In this document: in pieces, positions 49,033 through 59,270 of the stretch | Numbering within the stretch: the first letter of the stretch is position 1 | How the letters are laid out: every line of letters begins with the position of its first letter | NCBI GenBank assembly: GCA_030549335.1 | Contig: CM060188.1 | Location: 12,878,501 to 12,942,500 of the forward strand | From: Pontederia crassipes | Lineage: Eukaryota > Streptophyta > Magnoliopsida > Commelinales > Pontederiaceae | Direction of reading: 5' to 3' | Length of the DNA: 64,000 nt | Notes under the pieces: generated by a model | What the model saw: the letters and a program-made list of their open reading frames with translations, nothing else | Database searches by the model: none | What the model was told of the DNA's origin: nothing | Translations under genes and position numbers: made by a program

Positions 49033-50031
49033 AATATTATAAATATGTCCAATAGCAAAATCTGGTAGAATCTCTGTCGTCTCGACGATTGCATGAGTTT
49101 ACATCTTTCACAACATTGCCATTTTTAAGTAGTCATGAAAATAAGTAGCAAAGATCTTTAAGTATGATGTGATCTCCGATTAGCTCATGCCATTTTGGCA
49201 GGGGGTTTTCTCTAAATTATCCAAACCAAGATATAAATGGGGACAAAATATTAAAAATGCTTGGAGGCTAGTCAATTTTGAGGGATTAAATATTAAAATA
49301 AAATAAGATAAAAACACTTGATAATGATTCTGATCCTCATTTATGGTATTTTGCACGGATGAAAGCAAAATGATATTTTGTGTATTATACCGATGTTCTC
49401 ATTATCACTTAAAACATATTATAAAGTGCAAGTTATTCGGTATTGAAAAGGCGTTAATTTCATATTTTTTTTGTGTTTACTGCCTAAATTGTCTTTTTTA
49501 ATGATTTTTAAATATTGTTTTCAATTATTAATATTTTATATTTAATATACGTCCACTCCTTTAAAATGATGAGAGGCCCTTTCCTACACTGTTGTCTCTT
49601 GGCCATTGGATCTATCATCGACGCTCCACGCTCAAACCTCTTTTACACGCGGTTCACTAGCGATTGGTTCACGCGTGATTCAGCGGAGCGTCCCGCGTGC
49701 GGTTCAATGAAGCGACGATGTGGGGTTGGGTGGACTTGATCGAAGATTCGAAGGTTGCATCTGTGCCCGATTTCTGTGTTTTTATATTTTTTAAAATATT
49801 TTATATAATTTTTATCTAAAAATAATGTGCCACATTAGCCAAATGATAGAAAAATTAACTATTTTCAATTGAAAATATATTTAGTTAAATAAGTTAAAAG
49901 ATGAAGGACAATGTAGTAACAAAATGAAGTTGGAGGGTAACGATGAGAAAACGTTAAAGTCCAAGAGTATTTAGTGAAATTTATTCGAAAAGAAAAATAC
50001 ATTTGAAAAAAAATTTGCCATATTAAAAAAA
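49033..50031. other. AT-rich intergenic DNA
   Basis: No recognised gene. A slightly GC-richer patch lies near 49600-49740 without homology. Confidence 0.5.
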
Positions 50032-50284
50032 GGGTTATTTCCTTATACCTCTCGTAAATAATCACAATTTTTGCATCTAACCATAATTTACGCACTCACC
50101 ATAGCGTCTCCCTAAATTATTCTATTATTTTCACTTTAGTTCATCTATTTAGTTTTGTTAACTTTCTCATTATTTTCGAATTTTTTAATTTATTAAATGA
50201 CTAAATTACCTTTCCATCATCTCTTCTAATATTTTAAAATTTTAAATAATACATAATACTAAATATATGTATAAACCCCACCCC

Positions 50285-50735
50285 TGATGGGAAAATTCGA
50301 GAACAAGTAGAGAAGATTGCAGAAAAATAGAGGAGACACACGAATTTACCCAGGTTCACCCTTAAGATGAGGGTTACGTCCTGCAAAGAGGTTCCACTAT
50401 ATTATTTAGGTTTACAGCCGCCACGCAGATTACATCAGAAATTAGGCTATTAATAGTCTCTCCAAACCGAGTTTAAAATTCAAATAAATAGAGAAAAAAT
50501 ATAATCCGAACCACACGGGCTGACAAAATAAAAGCTCAAAACCCTCTAGGTTTCGGGGGCGCTGCCCCGAACCCCTGCCCGCTCACCGCCTTCGGGGAGC
50601 GGGGCCCCCCGAACCCCCCTTTCGTTCGTACGCCAGCAGCACTGCTAATTGGGTAATACTCAGATTCTCCTAAGCTCACGTGGGTGAACTTGGTGTGAAA
50701 AACAAGGAGTCCTGAAGTATTCACCAACTCTAACA
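50285..50735 (-). mobile_element. Solo LTR, family B (copia-like), nested
   Basis: A 451-bp segment that on the minus strand begins TGTTAGAGTTGG and ends CCCATCA. Its U5-like end contains GGGTGAACCTGGGTAAAT, typical of copia LTRs. It carries a GC-rich palindrome-prone island (about 50545-50625). Flanks are ACCCC (50280-50284) and CCCCC (50736-50740), an imperfect 5-bp duplication. It is inserted inside the Mutator-like element. Confidence 0.78.
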
Positions 50736-51159
50736 CCCCCTCCCCTCCTTTCGCTCATCGTCGGGCCGCACGAACTTGGTGATCATAGGCGAGTTCGACT
50801 TGAATTTGATGCGAGATCAAGCTCTGGCAGCTGCAATGAGCGTGTTCTCAGAGGGAATGAATTTTGTTCAGCACTGTTTCGCCTTCTTCCCCCTCGCTTT
50901 CAGCTCCGACTATTCATTCGGTAGCTTGTAGATCTGGTGGATGGCTACGAAAGTTTTTGTATTGAGGGCGGTGGCGATGTTAGAAAGTGCGGCTACAGCC
51001 ATGACTATTTCCTTGGCGAATTGACTGACCTAGAGGATCTCCACCATGGTCTCGCCTAGCAGCATTGTCGGCGATGACATGCGCCTCGTCGGCCCTTGTG
51101 CCCTCTATGGCATGATTATTTTCATAGAAAAATAACTAGACGGATGGACTAAAGTGGAA

Positions 51160-51681
51160 TGGTTATTTCCATAAATCTCTTATGGACTACCATAATTTTT
51201 CGCATTTAACCCCAAACTATGGATTTATTTTTTTGTATCCCTAAACTATTACGATGTTTTCACTTTAGTGCTTCTATTTACTTTTGTTATATTTTCTATT
51301 AGTTTTGATTATTTTTTTTATTTCTGAAAATACTAAATTACTCCTCCCTCCATAATACATCAAATAATTAATATAATAAATAAATAAATAATCGGTGGAA
51401 GGGTAATTTAGTTCTTTCATGGATGACCATTTTTTTACCACTTTAATCCTTCCCATAATTTTTTTATTTTTTATATTTGTTATTTCATATTTTTCTAGAT
51501 GGATGGGTAATTTAATCTTTTCATATGAAAAAATAAAAGTAACGAAAAACGTAGCAAAATTAGATGGAAGGACTAAAGTGAAAAAATTATAATAATTTAG
51601 GGATACAAAAACATAAGTCTGTAATTTGAGGTTAAATGTGAAAAATTATGATAGTTTAGGAAATATTTATAGAAATAAGCC
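51160..51681. mobile_element. Mutator-like MITE nested in the larger element
   Basis: The left end GGTTATTTCCATAAATC pairs with the complement of the right end GGCTTATTTCTATAAAT, and TAATTTTTCNCATTTAACC pairs further in. Flanks AAAGTGGAA (51151-51159) and AAAGTGGAT (51682-51690) form an 8/9 target duplication. It splits the right TIR region of the surrounding element, so it inserted later. Confidence 0.78.
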
Positions 51682-51800
51682 AAAGTGGATATCATGGAAT
51701 AATTTAGGGAGACGTCACGGTGAGTTCATAAATTATGGTTAAATACAAAAAATCATAATTATTTAGGGGGGAGGTCTAAGGAATTAGTTTTGCACTAAGT

Positions 51801-51994
51801 GCTCAATGAACTGGAGGGTGGGAGCCAATGTCACGTTGGTTCTCACCTTAGGTTCCGATATAGTTTAGCAAAATGATACGTCACTTGACGAAAGTGGCTG
51901 GAAGGTTGCCAACCGTAGTTACAAAATTAATTAAAAATGTGATGCGGTTTTCTAAACTACAATAATTAAAGCATTATGAACTTAGAGTTCCTAA
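51801..51994 (+). repeat. Direct repeat, copy A
   Basis: A 0.2-kb block beginning GCTCAATGAACTGGAGG and ending CTTAGAGTTCCTAA. It matches 52779-52977 throughout with scattered substitutions. No coding frame. Both copies are preceded by TTTTGCACT. Confidence 0.88.
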
Positions 51995-52730
51995 TTAAAT
52001 AATTTTTATAATAATTAAATAAAGTAAAAAAAATAGTTAATTATTATATTATTATCATATTTTTAAATTATATTAATTATTTCATGAAATTTTAATTTTA
52101 TAAGTGAAAATGTGTGTTTGTGATTAAGTACACAGAGTTGAAAATAAATTATATAGATATATTTGAACCTAATTATTTTGATAAGGGGTATATTGATAAA
52201 AATAGTATATTAATTCATTGTCGAATCATCTTAAATTACAATGCATTGAACGCAACTTAATTGCATTTAGATAGTAGAACCGTAGTTCTTTCGAGTTTTA
52301 TGTGAATAGTTGAATTCTCAAATTAGTTAGATGTGTGCTGGAATAGATTGAAATATAATGATGTGTGACTAAAAAGTTAATGTGATATGAAAAAAGTTAA
52401 TGTAAATAGATTAATTTTAGTGGGTGTTTAAATAAAATATAGATATTATAAATATAAAACTATTAATTAATAAAATAACAAAATAAATTGATATTTTCTT
52501 AAAGAATTTTGTTAAAAAGTATATTATTTAAATATACTAAGTTATATTTTTAATATATTATGTTTAACAAAATATTAAAAAAATTTGATTAAACAATAAA
52601 TAATGTTAAATCAATCCTTTTGCATTAATATAATATATTTAATAAATAATTTTGTGGGAGAAATATAAGAGAAAGAAAATTACGGAAAAAAAGTAAACAC
52701 ATTTGAAAATAGTAATTGTCACATAAAAAT
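51995..52730. other. AT-rich DNA between the direct repeats
   Basis: Very AT-rich with no recognised feature. Confidence 0.5.
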
Positions 52731-52778
52731 TGATTTTGCACTGCTCGTGAACCGAAGGATGGGAGTCAGCATTACAGT

Positions 52779-52977
52779 GCTCAATGAACCGGAGGGTGGG
52801 AGCCAACGTCACGTGACTATTAATTCTCACCTTAGGTTTCGGCATAGTTCCACCAAATGATACGTCATTTGGTGGAACAATCGAAAGGTTGTCAATCATA
52901 GCTACAAAGGTCATTAAAAATGTGACACCAGTTTCTAAACTACAACAATTAAAACATTTTGAACTTAGAGTTCCTAA
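52779..52977 (+). repeat. Direct repeat, copy B, with perfect hairpin
   Basis: Begins GCTCAATGAACCGGAGG and ends CTTAGAGTTCCTAA. It contains a perfect 13-bp inverted repeat (arms 52848-52860 and 52865-52877) around TACG, which copy A does not preserve. A partial extra copy of its 5' end (GTGAACCGAAGGATGGGAG) lies just upstream at about 52747. Confidence 0.88.
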
Positions 52978-53076
52978 ATATAACCCTTGATTTTATGCAA
53001 CACCTTTCTTATGAGTTCAAAGTTCAAACCACCATCGCATGGCCTCATTATCCAATGCACAAGAGAGACTCCTCCG

Positions 53077-53583
53077 TAGGTGTGTTCACCGGATCGGGTC
53101 GACCCGATGAACCCGAAAATTCGACCCGACCCAACTCGATCACGATCCGACCAAGGGTCGGGTCGGGTTCGGGTTGGATTCCAACCCGAGTTGACCCGAC
53201 GACTCGGTTTTTTTTTATTTTTTATTATTTTTTAGTTAAATGTATAGTTTTATATTATTTAAAATCTAAAAAAATATGAAATAAATTATTTTAAATGTAG
53301 AAAAGTACGTAGATATTTAAAAAAATATTTTTGGTATTTAAAAATATTTTATTTTTTATTAATAAAATAAAATAATAAATTCTTTTTATATTAAAAAATA
53401 AACAAAAAAATAAAAAAAAGAAAAAGGATGGTCGGGTAACCCGATCACCCGACCCGACCCGGCCCGGCTCGGTCCGGATCGGGTCGGTTCGGGTCGCAGC
53501 CCAAAAAGGGCAGAGACCCGATTTGCCGAGTCGGATCGGATTTGTTCACGGGTCGAGTCAAACCTGACCCGTGAACACCCCTA
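53077..53583. mobile_element. hAT-like non-autonomous element with GGGTCGG arrays, copy 2
   Basis: The ends are TAGGTGTGTTCA (left) and TAGGGGTGTTCA (complement of right), flanked by CTCCTCCG (53069-53076) and CTCCTCCA (53584-53591), a 7/8 match to an 8-bp hAT target duplication. As in copy 1, inverted arrays of GGGTCGGG surround an AT-rich centre. The 507-bp element has no coding capacity. Confidence 0.85.
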
Positions 53584-53591
53584 CTCCTCCA

Positions 53592-53772
53592 ATTAAAATA
53601 TACAAAGAATCATACACATTATCTATATAGAGTTACATAATATAAATATGTGATTATCCATATAATACATGTATGACATGAATTATAGAATGACTATCTA
53701 TATGGCACGTAAAAATATATCATGCATTAAAAAAAATTACATCATAATCATCATATATCATGACATAAAGTA
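53592..53772. other. AT-rich spacer
   Basis: Nothing recognised. Confidence 0.5.
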
Positions 53773-53920
53773 CACTACAAGAAAAATAACTTTTAATGAT
53801 CACAATTAATGAAGAGGTCTGAATCCGATCGTTAAACATTATTACTAACAATGAGAAAAAATTCTGATCATCAATGATAAGGACGTTTGAATCTAATCTT
53901 TTTGTGACCAAAAGAATACT
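53773..53920 (+). mobile_element. Possible CACTA (En/Spm) transposon end
   Basis: CACTACAAGAAAAATAAC at 53773 matches the plant CACTA terminal consensus, and it is followed by subterminal-type repeats (GATCAC, CGATCGTTA, GATCATC). The matching end TTCTTGTAGTG was not found downstream, so the element is truncated or diverged. Confidence 0.5.
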
Positions 53921-54716
53921 ATCGTAATACACTCATACATAATTCTTTTCTTATTATTTACGGTTTTACTTTTATCATCGTATAATCAATCTTCTCAAAA
54001 ATATTTTACAATTCTTCTAATATGATATTTATCTTTCTTTCTTTGCATCGTAAGACATTTTAAAGTATTTTATTTAACTTTGAAACATATGATATATTAT
54101 GTAACATTTTATTTTTATCTTAATTGAAAATTTAAGTCTAACACCACCGTATTCGTCAACCATATGCCTGATCAATCGATATCCTTAGGAACACATGTAC
54201 CACTTTTGATGCTAGTTTTTATTCTTCGGAAAAACATATACAAAAAGTGTGTAATACTTTACCATCACTCAACTCTACTATTGAAATACCATAAATGATC
54301 TTCACAACTAAACTTTAGTTAGTAACATAAACATATTGTTCAACTTGCGATACATTATTACGTATCAACAATAACTCATGCACTTACAATTTCTTATGTT
54401 AACCTGCTTTCGAATACACATGCAAAAATTATATCTCGTATATAATTGTATAGACTCTATAAGAGTTTATAAGATTCCACTGAATTTTTTAAATTAATAC
54501 TTAAGTAAAATATAAGTCTAAGTTATTTATGAGTTTATGTCGATTTTATTCTTTTAAGAGTTTGATTCGAGAGTTTAACAGTATTGATCTCAAGTTCTAT
54601 TGAAAAATCATATAAATTCCTAACTTAAATTTTGGATTCTAATTTAATCATTTCAGCTTAAGGAGTACTTTATAAATCTATCATTTTGCCAACGGAAGCT
54701 AACTGGTTGTCTACCA

Positions 54717-54769
<53 letters not shown>

Positions 54770-55046
54770 CTTTAAATCAAGCGAATCAAGATTTCATACA
54801 AATGAGACTTCATAGCACTTTCAACAACATATGACTTATAAATATTTGATTATTATAATTTATTCAAATAATTTTTCAAGGAAACATTATGAATTAGAAC
54901 ATGTTATGTAACCACATGATTTCATAGTAATGCAGATTTTTTAAAATCATCAATCTCAATATATCAAACACTATATTAAAGATGAATTGGTGATCATATC
55001 CCTTTTGTACATCTATAAATTTTAGATCTATATTTTCATGTTCTCC
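53921..55046. other. AT-rich intergenic DNA
   Basis: No gene recognised. Contains the (AT)n run at about 54721-54769. Confidence 0.5.
54721..54769. repeat. (AT)n microsatellite
   Basis: An uninterrupted run of about 49 bases of alternating A and T. Confidence 0.95.
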
Positions 55047-55055
55047 TTTATTATA

Positions 55056-55836
55056 TGAGTTATTTCCTTAAACTCTCATTCTATAACGATTTTACGGGTT
55101 TAACCCTTAATTATGAACTTATCGTATTATATCTCTAAATTTTAAGTTATTTTGTCTGATTCTGTTAATTTTTTTGTTATTTTTTTTATACTTGTGAAAA
55201 TACTAAAATATCTCATCCTCCAAGCCAAAACTCTTATTCTTGCAGCTCCTCCGGTTCCTCCTCGAGGTTGATCTCTGTTGTGAATGGTGTCAAGTCGATG
55301 AGTGATAGCGATAATGGGGGCTCGGACCAAGCATTGATCGCCAACCTCCCGTGTCCACTCAATATCGTGGACCTCTTTCCGGCGTCCCTACAAGACACCC
55401 ATCTTCTCGTGGTGTACTAGCTCTAGCTCCTCACACTCCGAGGCATCCGCAAGGAGCACCTCACCCCGTCAGCAGCCACCAGCATGCCCTCGACCAATGT
55501 GAGCACTCGCTCATTCAGCGCCTCCGCCTCAACATTGCCTGCAAAGCCTTTGACGACATCGCTAGCACCAGCAGAGTTGTCGAAAGAAGAGGGAAGGGCG
55601 GGGGGGACAATGTCTCCTCTTTTTTAATATTTATATTATTTATTATATATTATTTTATTCTTTCTTGAACATTAAAACAATTCATTGAAGGATATTTTAG
55701 TCTTTTTATAAACAGAAAATAAAAAAAGTTAAGAACTTAAGTGAAAAGCTTTTATGGACGTCATACTATAAGTTCATAACTAAGTATCAAACGTGAAACA
55801 GTATTATAATTTGAGGTAGATTCACAAAAATAAAAC
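55056..55836. mobile_element. Pack-MULE-like element with GC-rich core
   Basis: Left end TGAGTTATTTCCTTAAAC and complement of right end GTTTTATTTTTGTGAATC share the same layout, and TTATGAACTTAT(C/A)GTAT pairs further in. Flanks TTTATTATA (55047-55055) and TTTATTATT (55837-55845) form an 8/9 target duplication. The GC-rich core (about 55217-55622) has gene-like composition with broken frames; its donor gene is not recognised. Confidence 0.68.
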
Positions 55837-55872
55837 TTTATTATTTATAAGCCTTTGAAAAATTAGAAGGAT

Positions 55873-56195
55873 TACTTCCTTAAGCCTCTATTTATTTCAC
55901 TCTGGAGGGGGGCGACCCTCCCCTCGTCGAGGCTCAAGTGTCCGTCCCTCACTCTGACGTTAGAGAGGAAAGGGAACAACGCTTCTTTTTTTATTTTTTT
56001 ATTTTTTTTATTTTTTATATTAATTTAATTAAAGGAGTGGAAAAGGATGATCTAATTTTTAATACATAGAAAAATAGTAAATAATAGAAAATTAATGGAA
56101 CTAAATAAATGGAATAAAGTGAAAAATACTACATAGTTCATATATTAGAAATAGACGTAAAAAATACTATAATTTAAGAAAAGTTTAAAGAATTA
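55873..56195. mobile_element. Short Mutator-like MITE
   Basis: The left end GGATTACTTCCTTAAGCC resembles the complement of the right end GGATTAATTCTTTAAAC, and a T-rich centre with a small GC-richer patch lies between. No target duplication was found, so this is tentative. It belongs to the same type as the elements at 50032, 51160 and 55056. Confidence 0.5.
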
Positions 56196-56673
56196 ATCCA
56201 AATATCTAACTTAAACATTTTGGGAACACAGTGGCTTGGAGAATATAAGATGACAGTAGATTTTGAGAAGAATCATATTTTTTTTTAAGGATTTGAATTT
56301 TTTACAGTTTAATTAATCGATGACTTTTGGTTTATTGTTGAAATATTTCTTTTAAAACAAATTGGAATGCTGCACCCGTAATGTAAAAAATTATAAAGAT
56401 CCCGCTTTCGTGTTGTGATTTGTCATATCGAATTATGTATTAATTAATATGATTAAATTTCGCATGGCAGCTGATCCGACGTTTGTCACCGTCCGATTCC
56501 ACTCGATTTTCACACGCACGCACTTTTTTTTAAAAGGAAACGTAAGTAGGACCCAAAAGATGAAGATACACAGAAAAATCTCTTTTTTTTTTCCCTCCTA
56601 CCGTTTTCGAAAACCCTAAAAACATATAAAACACTGCTCTCTTCCCACTCGATCGCGTCGCCTGCGGCCCGCC
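56196..56673 (+). promoter_or_regulatory. Upstream region of GCP3 with telo-box
   Basis: AAACCCTAA at 56611-56619 is a perfect plant telo-box, common in promoters of growth and cell-cycle-linked genes. A TATA-like ATATAAAA follows at about 56624-56631, 43 bases before the ATG, which would give a short leader. An upstream start is equally possible. Confidence 0.5.
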
Positions 56674-59270
56674 ATGGACGACCCCAAGATCCTCGATCTC
56701 CTCAAGGAGCTTCTCATTCGCCTCCTTTCCCCATCCAACTCCAGTGAGGTCTCCGGCGATGAACTCTCGGCGGCCCTCCGCTTCGCGACTCGCCTCCTCT
56801 CTAGCCGCATGTCCCCCTCCCTCGCCCCGGACGAGTCCGCCATGGCCGAGTCCATTAAGCGCCAACTCGCCGTCTCCGGACGTTCCTCCGACGCCCTCGC
56901 ATTCGCCGATCTCCACGCCAAGCTTGCAGCTCGCTCCTCCGCCCCCGGGGCTGTCCGCAACCGCTGGGCCCTCCTCTACCTTCTCAAATCCGTCTCCGAC
57001 CACCGCATTCGCCGCCCAGTTTCCGCCCTCTCCGCCGGGGGCCTCCCAGCCCTCCCTCTCGAGTTCTCTTCCGCACAGTCCAAACCTACCAAGAAAGCCC
57101 TAGCCCCATCCTCCGGCACCGGAGGCGTGCTGCTGGTGTCTAAGGATCCGGAGAACATCCGAGAGATCGCGCTGCGGGAGTACACGGATCTAGTTATGGA
57201 CGAGACTGAGGTCTCGGAGTCGGCTCTCGTCCGTGACGTCCTCTTCGCTTGCCAGGGAATTGATGGGCGGTACGTGCGGTATGACAAGGCGGCCGACGCT
57301 TATGACCTGCCGGACTCGCTCAAGCTTCCAAGGTCGACCAGGACGATGGTCCGGAAGCTCTGTGAGTTAGGGTGGCTATTTCAGAAGGTTAGGGGTTACA
57401 TTACCGAGAGCACGAATGGGTTCCCAGCTGAAGAGGTCGGAACTGTGGGTCAAGCCTTCTGCTCTGCTCTCCAACATGAACTTTCCGACTATTATAAGCT
57501 CCTGGCCGTTCTTGAATCGCATTCATTCAACCCCATCCCAGCACCTGGTTCTGATTCTGGAGTTCCAGGAAATTACCTGTCTTTGAGGCGTCTTGCGGTG
57601 TGGCTATCTGAGCCAACGGTTAGGATGAGGCTAATGGCTGTTCTGGTTGATGGATGTCGTTCTCTAAGGGGTGGGGCTATGGTGGGGGCAATACATAGCC
57701 AGGCACAGCATGGTGATCCTTTGGTTCAAGAATTCATGGGTCGGCTCCTCTGCCGAGTGTGTTCACCACTGTTTGAGATGGTCAGGAGCTGGGTTTTGGA
57801 AGGGGAGTTAGAGGATGTGTTTTCAGAGTTTTTCATATTGAGACAGCCAGTCAAAGCTGAATCTTTATGGAGAGAGGGTTATCGAATTCAGTCTACAATG
57901 CTCCCTTCCTTCATTTCTCCAACACTGGCACAGAGGATTCTGAGGACTGGAAAATCAATCAACTTTCTTCGAGTGTGCTGTGAAGATAGTGGATGGGCTG
58001 ATGCAGCTGCTGAGGCAGCCGCTCATGTTGGCACCACAACGAGGAGGGGTGGGATTGTATATGGTGAGACAGATGCTCTGGAAGCACTGGTTACTGAAGC
58101 TTCAAAGCGGATTGATCGGCATTTGATGGATGTAATTCATAAACGATATCGGTTCAAAGACCATTGCCTTGCAATCAAAAGATATTTGCTTCTTGGGCAG
58201 GGCGACTTTGTTCAGTACCTTATGGATATTGTAGGGCCAGAACTTTCAGAGCCAGCCAACACAATTAGCTCATTCCAGTTGGCAGGTTTGTTAGAATCTG
58301 CTATCCGTGCTTCCAATGCACAGTATGACGACCGTGATATTTTGGACAGGCTGAAGGTGAAGATGATGGATCATGGAGATGGCGATAGAGGTTGGGATGT
58401 GTTCTCATTGGAATATGATGCAAGGGTACCACTGGATACTGTATTCACAGCATCTGTGATGAAAAGGTATCTTAAAATTTTCAACTTTCTATGGAAGCTT
58501 AAGCGAGTCGAGCATGCGTTAACTGGGGTATGGAAGACGATGAAACCAAATTCCATTATTTCTTGTATTTTTGCCAAGGAAGGTGCAACAGTGAAGGTTC
58601 AATTCATCTCTGTTTTAAGGAGGTGCCAAGTACTATGGAATGAAATGAATCACTTTGTTACAAATCTTCAGTATTATATAATGTTTGAAGTCCTTGAAGT
58701 ATCATGGGCATGTTTTTCAGAAGAAATGGATAGCGCAAAAGATTTAGATGATCTTCTTGCAGCACATGATAAGTACTTAAACTCAATCGTGGAAAAGTCT
58801 CTCCTCGGGGAGAGGTCTCAGGTCATTATAAAGACTCTCTTTGTGTTGTTTGATCTCATATTACGTTTCCGAAGTCATGCAGAAAGGTGGTTTGAGCGAA
58901 TATATGAGTTGCAAGTCAGGTGATAATTTTTCCCAGGTTCTTCTGAATCCTGTTTCTAAACATCATGCTTCTGTTTCCTTTTCTGATTTTTTTCTAATTT
59001 AATGCCTTCCGCAGAGGAAGGAATAAATCAAGAACAAAGTTGAAGGAATCAGGTTCATGGCTTGATGGAAGTAGAAAGGCCATGATGCAGCTTGCTGGGG
59101 AGTTTCTCAGGAAAATGGGTGAAGACCTGGACAATATTGCAAAAGAATATTCAACATCTCTTGATGCATTTATTTCTCAATTACCGATGCAGCAACACGT
59201 TGATTTGAAGTTTCTCCTGTTTCGCCTTGACTTTACTGAATATTATACGCGGCTTTCTGTGACTGAGTAG
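56674..59270 (+). CDS. GCP3: Gamma-tubulin complex component 3 (SPC98/GCP3)
   Basis: GCP3 is a core subunit of the gamma-tubulin ring complex that nucleates microtubules at the nuclear envelope and cell cortex in plants. Two exons (56674-58919 and 59015-59270) joined across a 95-bp GT-AG intron give 833 aa, close to the Arabidopsis protein. The N-terminal GRIP1 region is around 180-480 (SALVRDVLFACQGIDGRYVR). The C-terminal GRIP2 gamma-tubulin-binding region is about 500-815 (FKDHCLAIKRYLLLGQGDFV, YLKIFNFLWKLKRVEHALT, QQHVDLKFLLFRLDFTEYY). The start is the first ATG, followed by a GC-rich 5' third that declines to normal composition. Stop codons in the intron confirm that the second exon is needed. 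No lesions seen. Confidence 0.97.

Larger units (their letters stand above)
50032..51790. mobile_element. Mutator-like element with GC-rich core, interrupted twice
   Basis: Long inverted ends: the left starts GGGTTATTTCCTTATACC, and pairing with the complement of the right end (ending near 51790, TTCCTTAGACC) continues for about 110 bases through CGTCTCCCTAAATTATTC. No clear 9-bp target duplication was found. The core (about 50741-51110) is GC-rich and resembles fragments of a captured gene, with an interrupted frame that I cannot name. It contains a solo LTR (50285-50735) and a second MULE-type MITE (51160-51681). Confidence 0.7.

Noticed and set aside
56530..57287. Minus-strand frames opposite the GCP3 5' end
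   Set aside because: Shadow frames created by the GC-rich coding sequence on the other strand.
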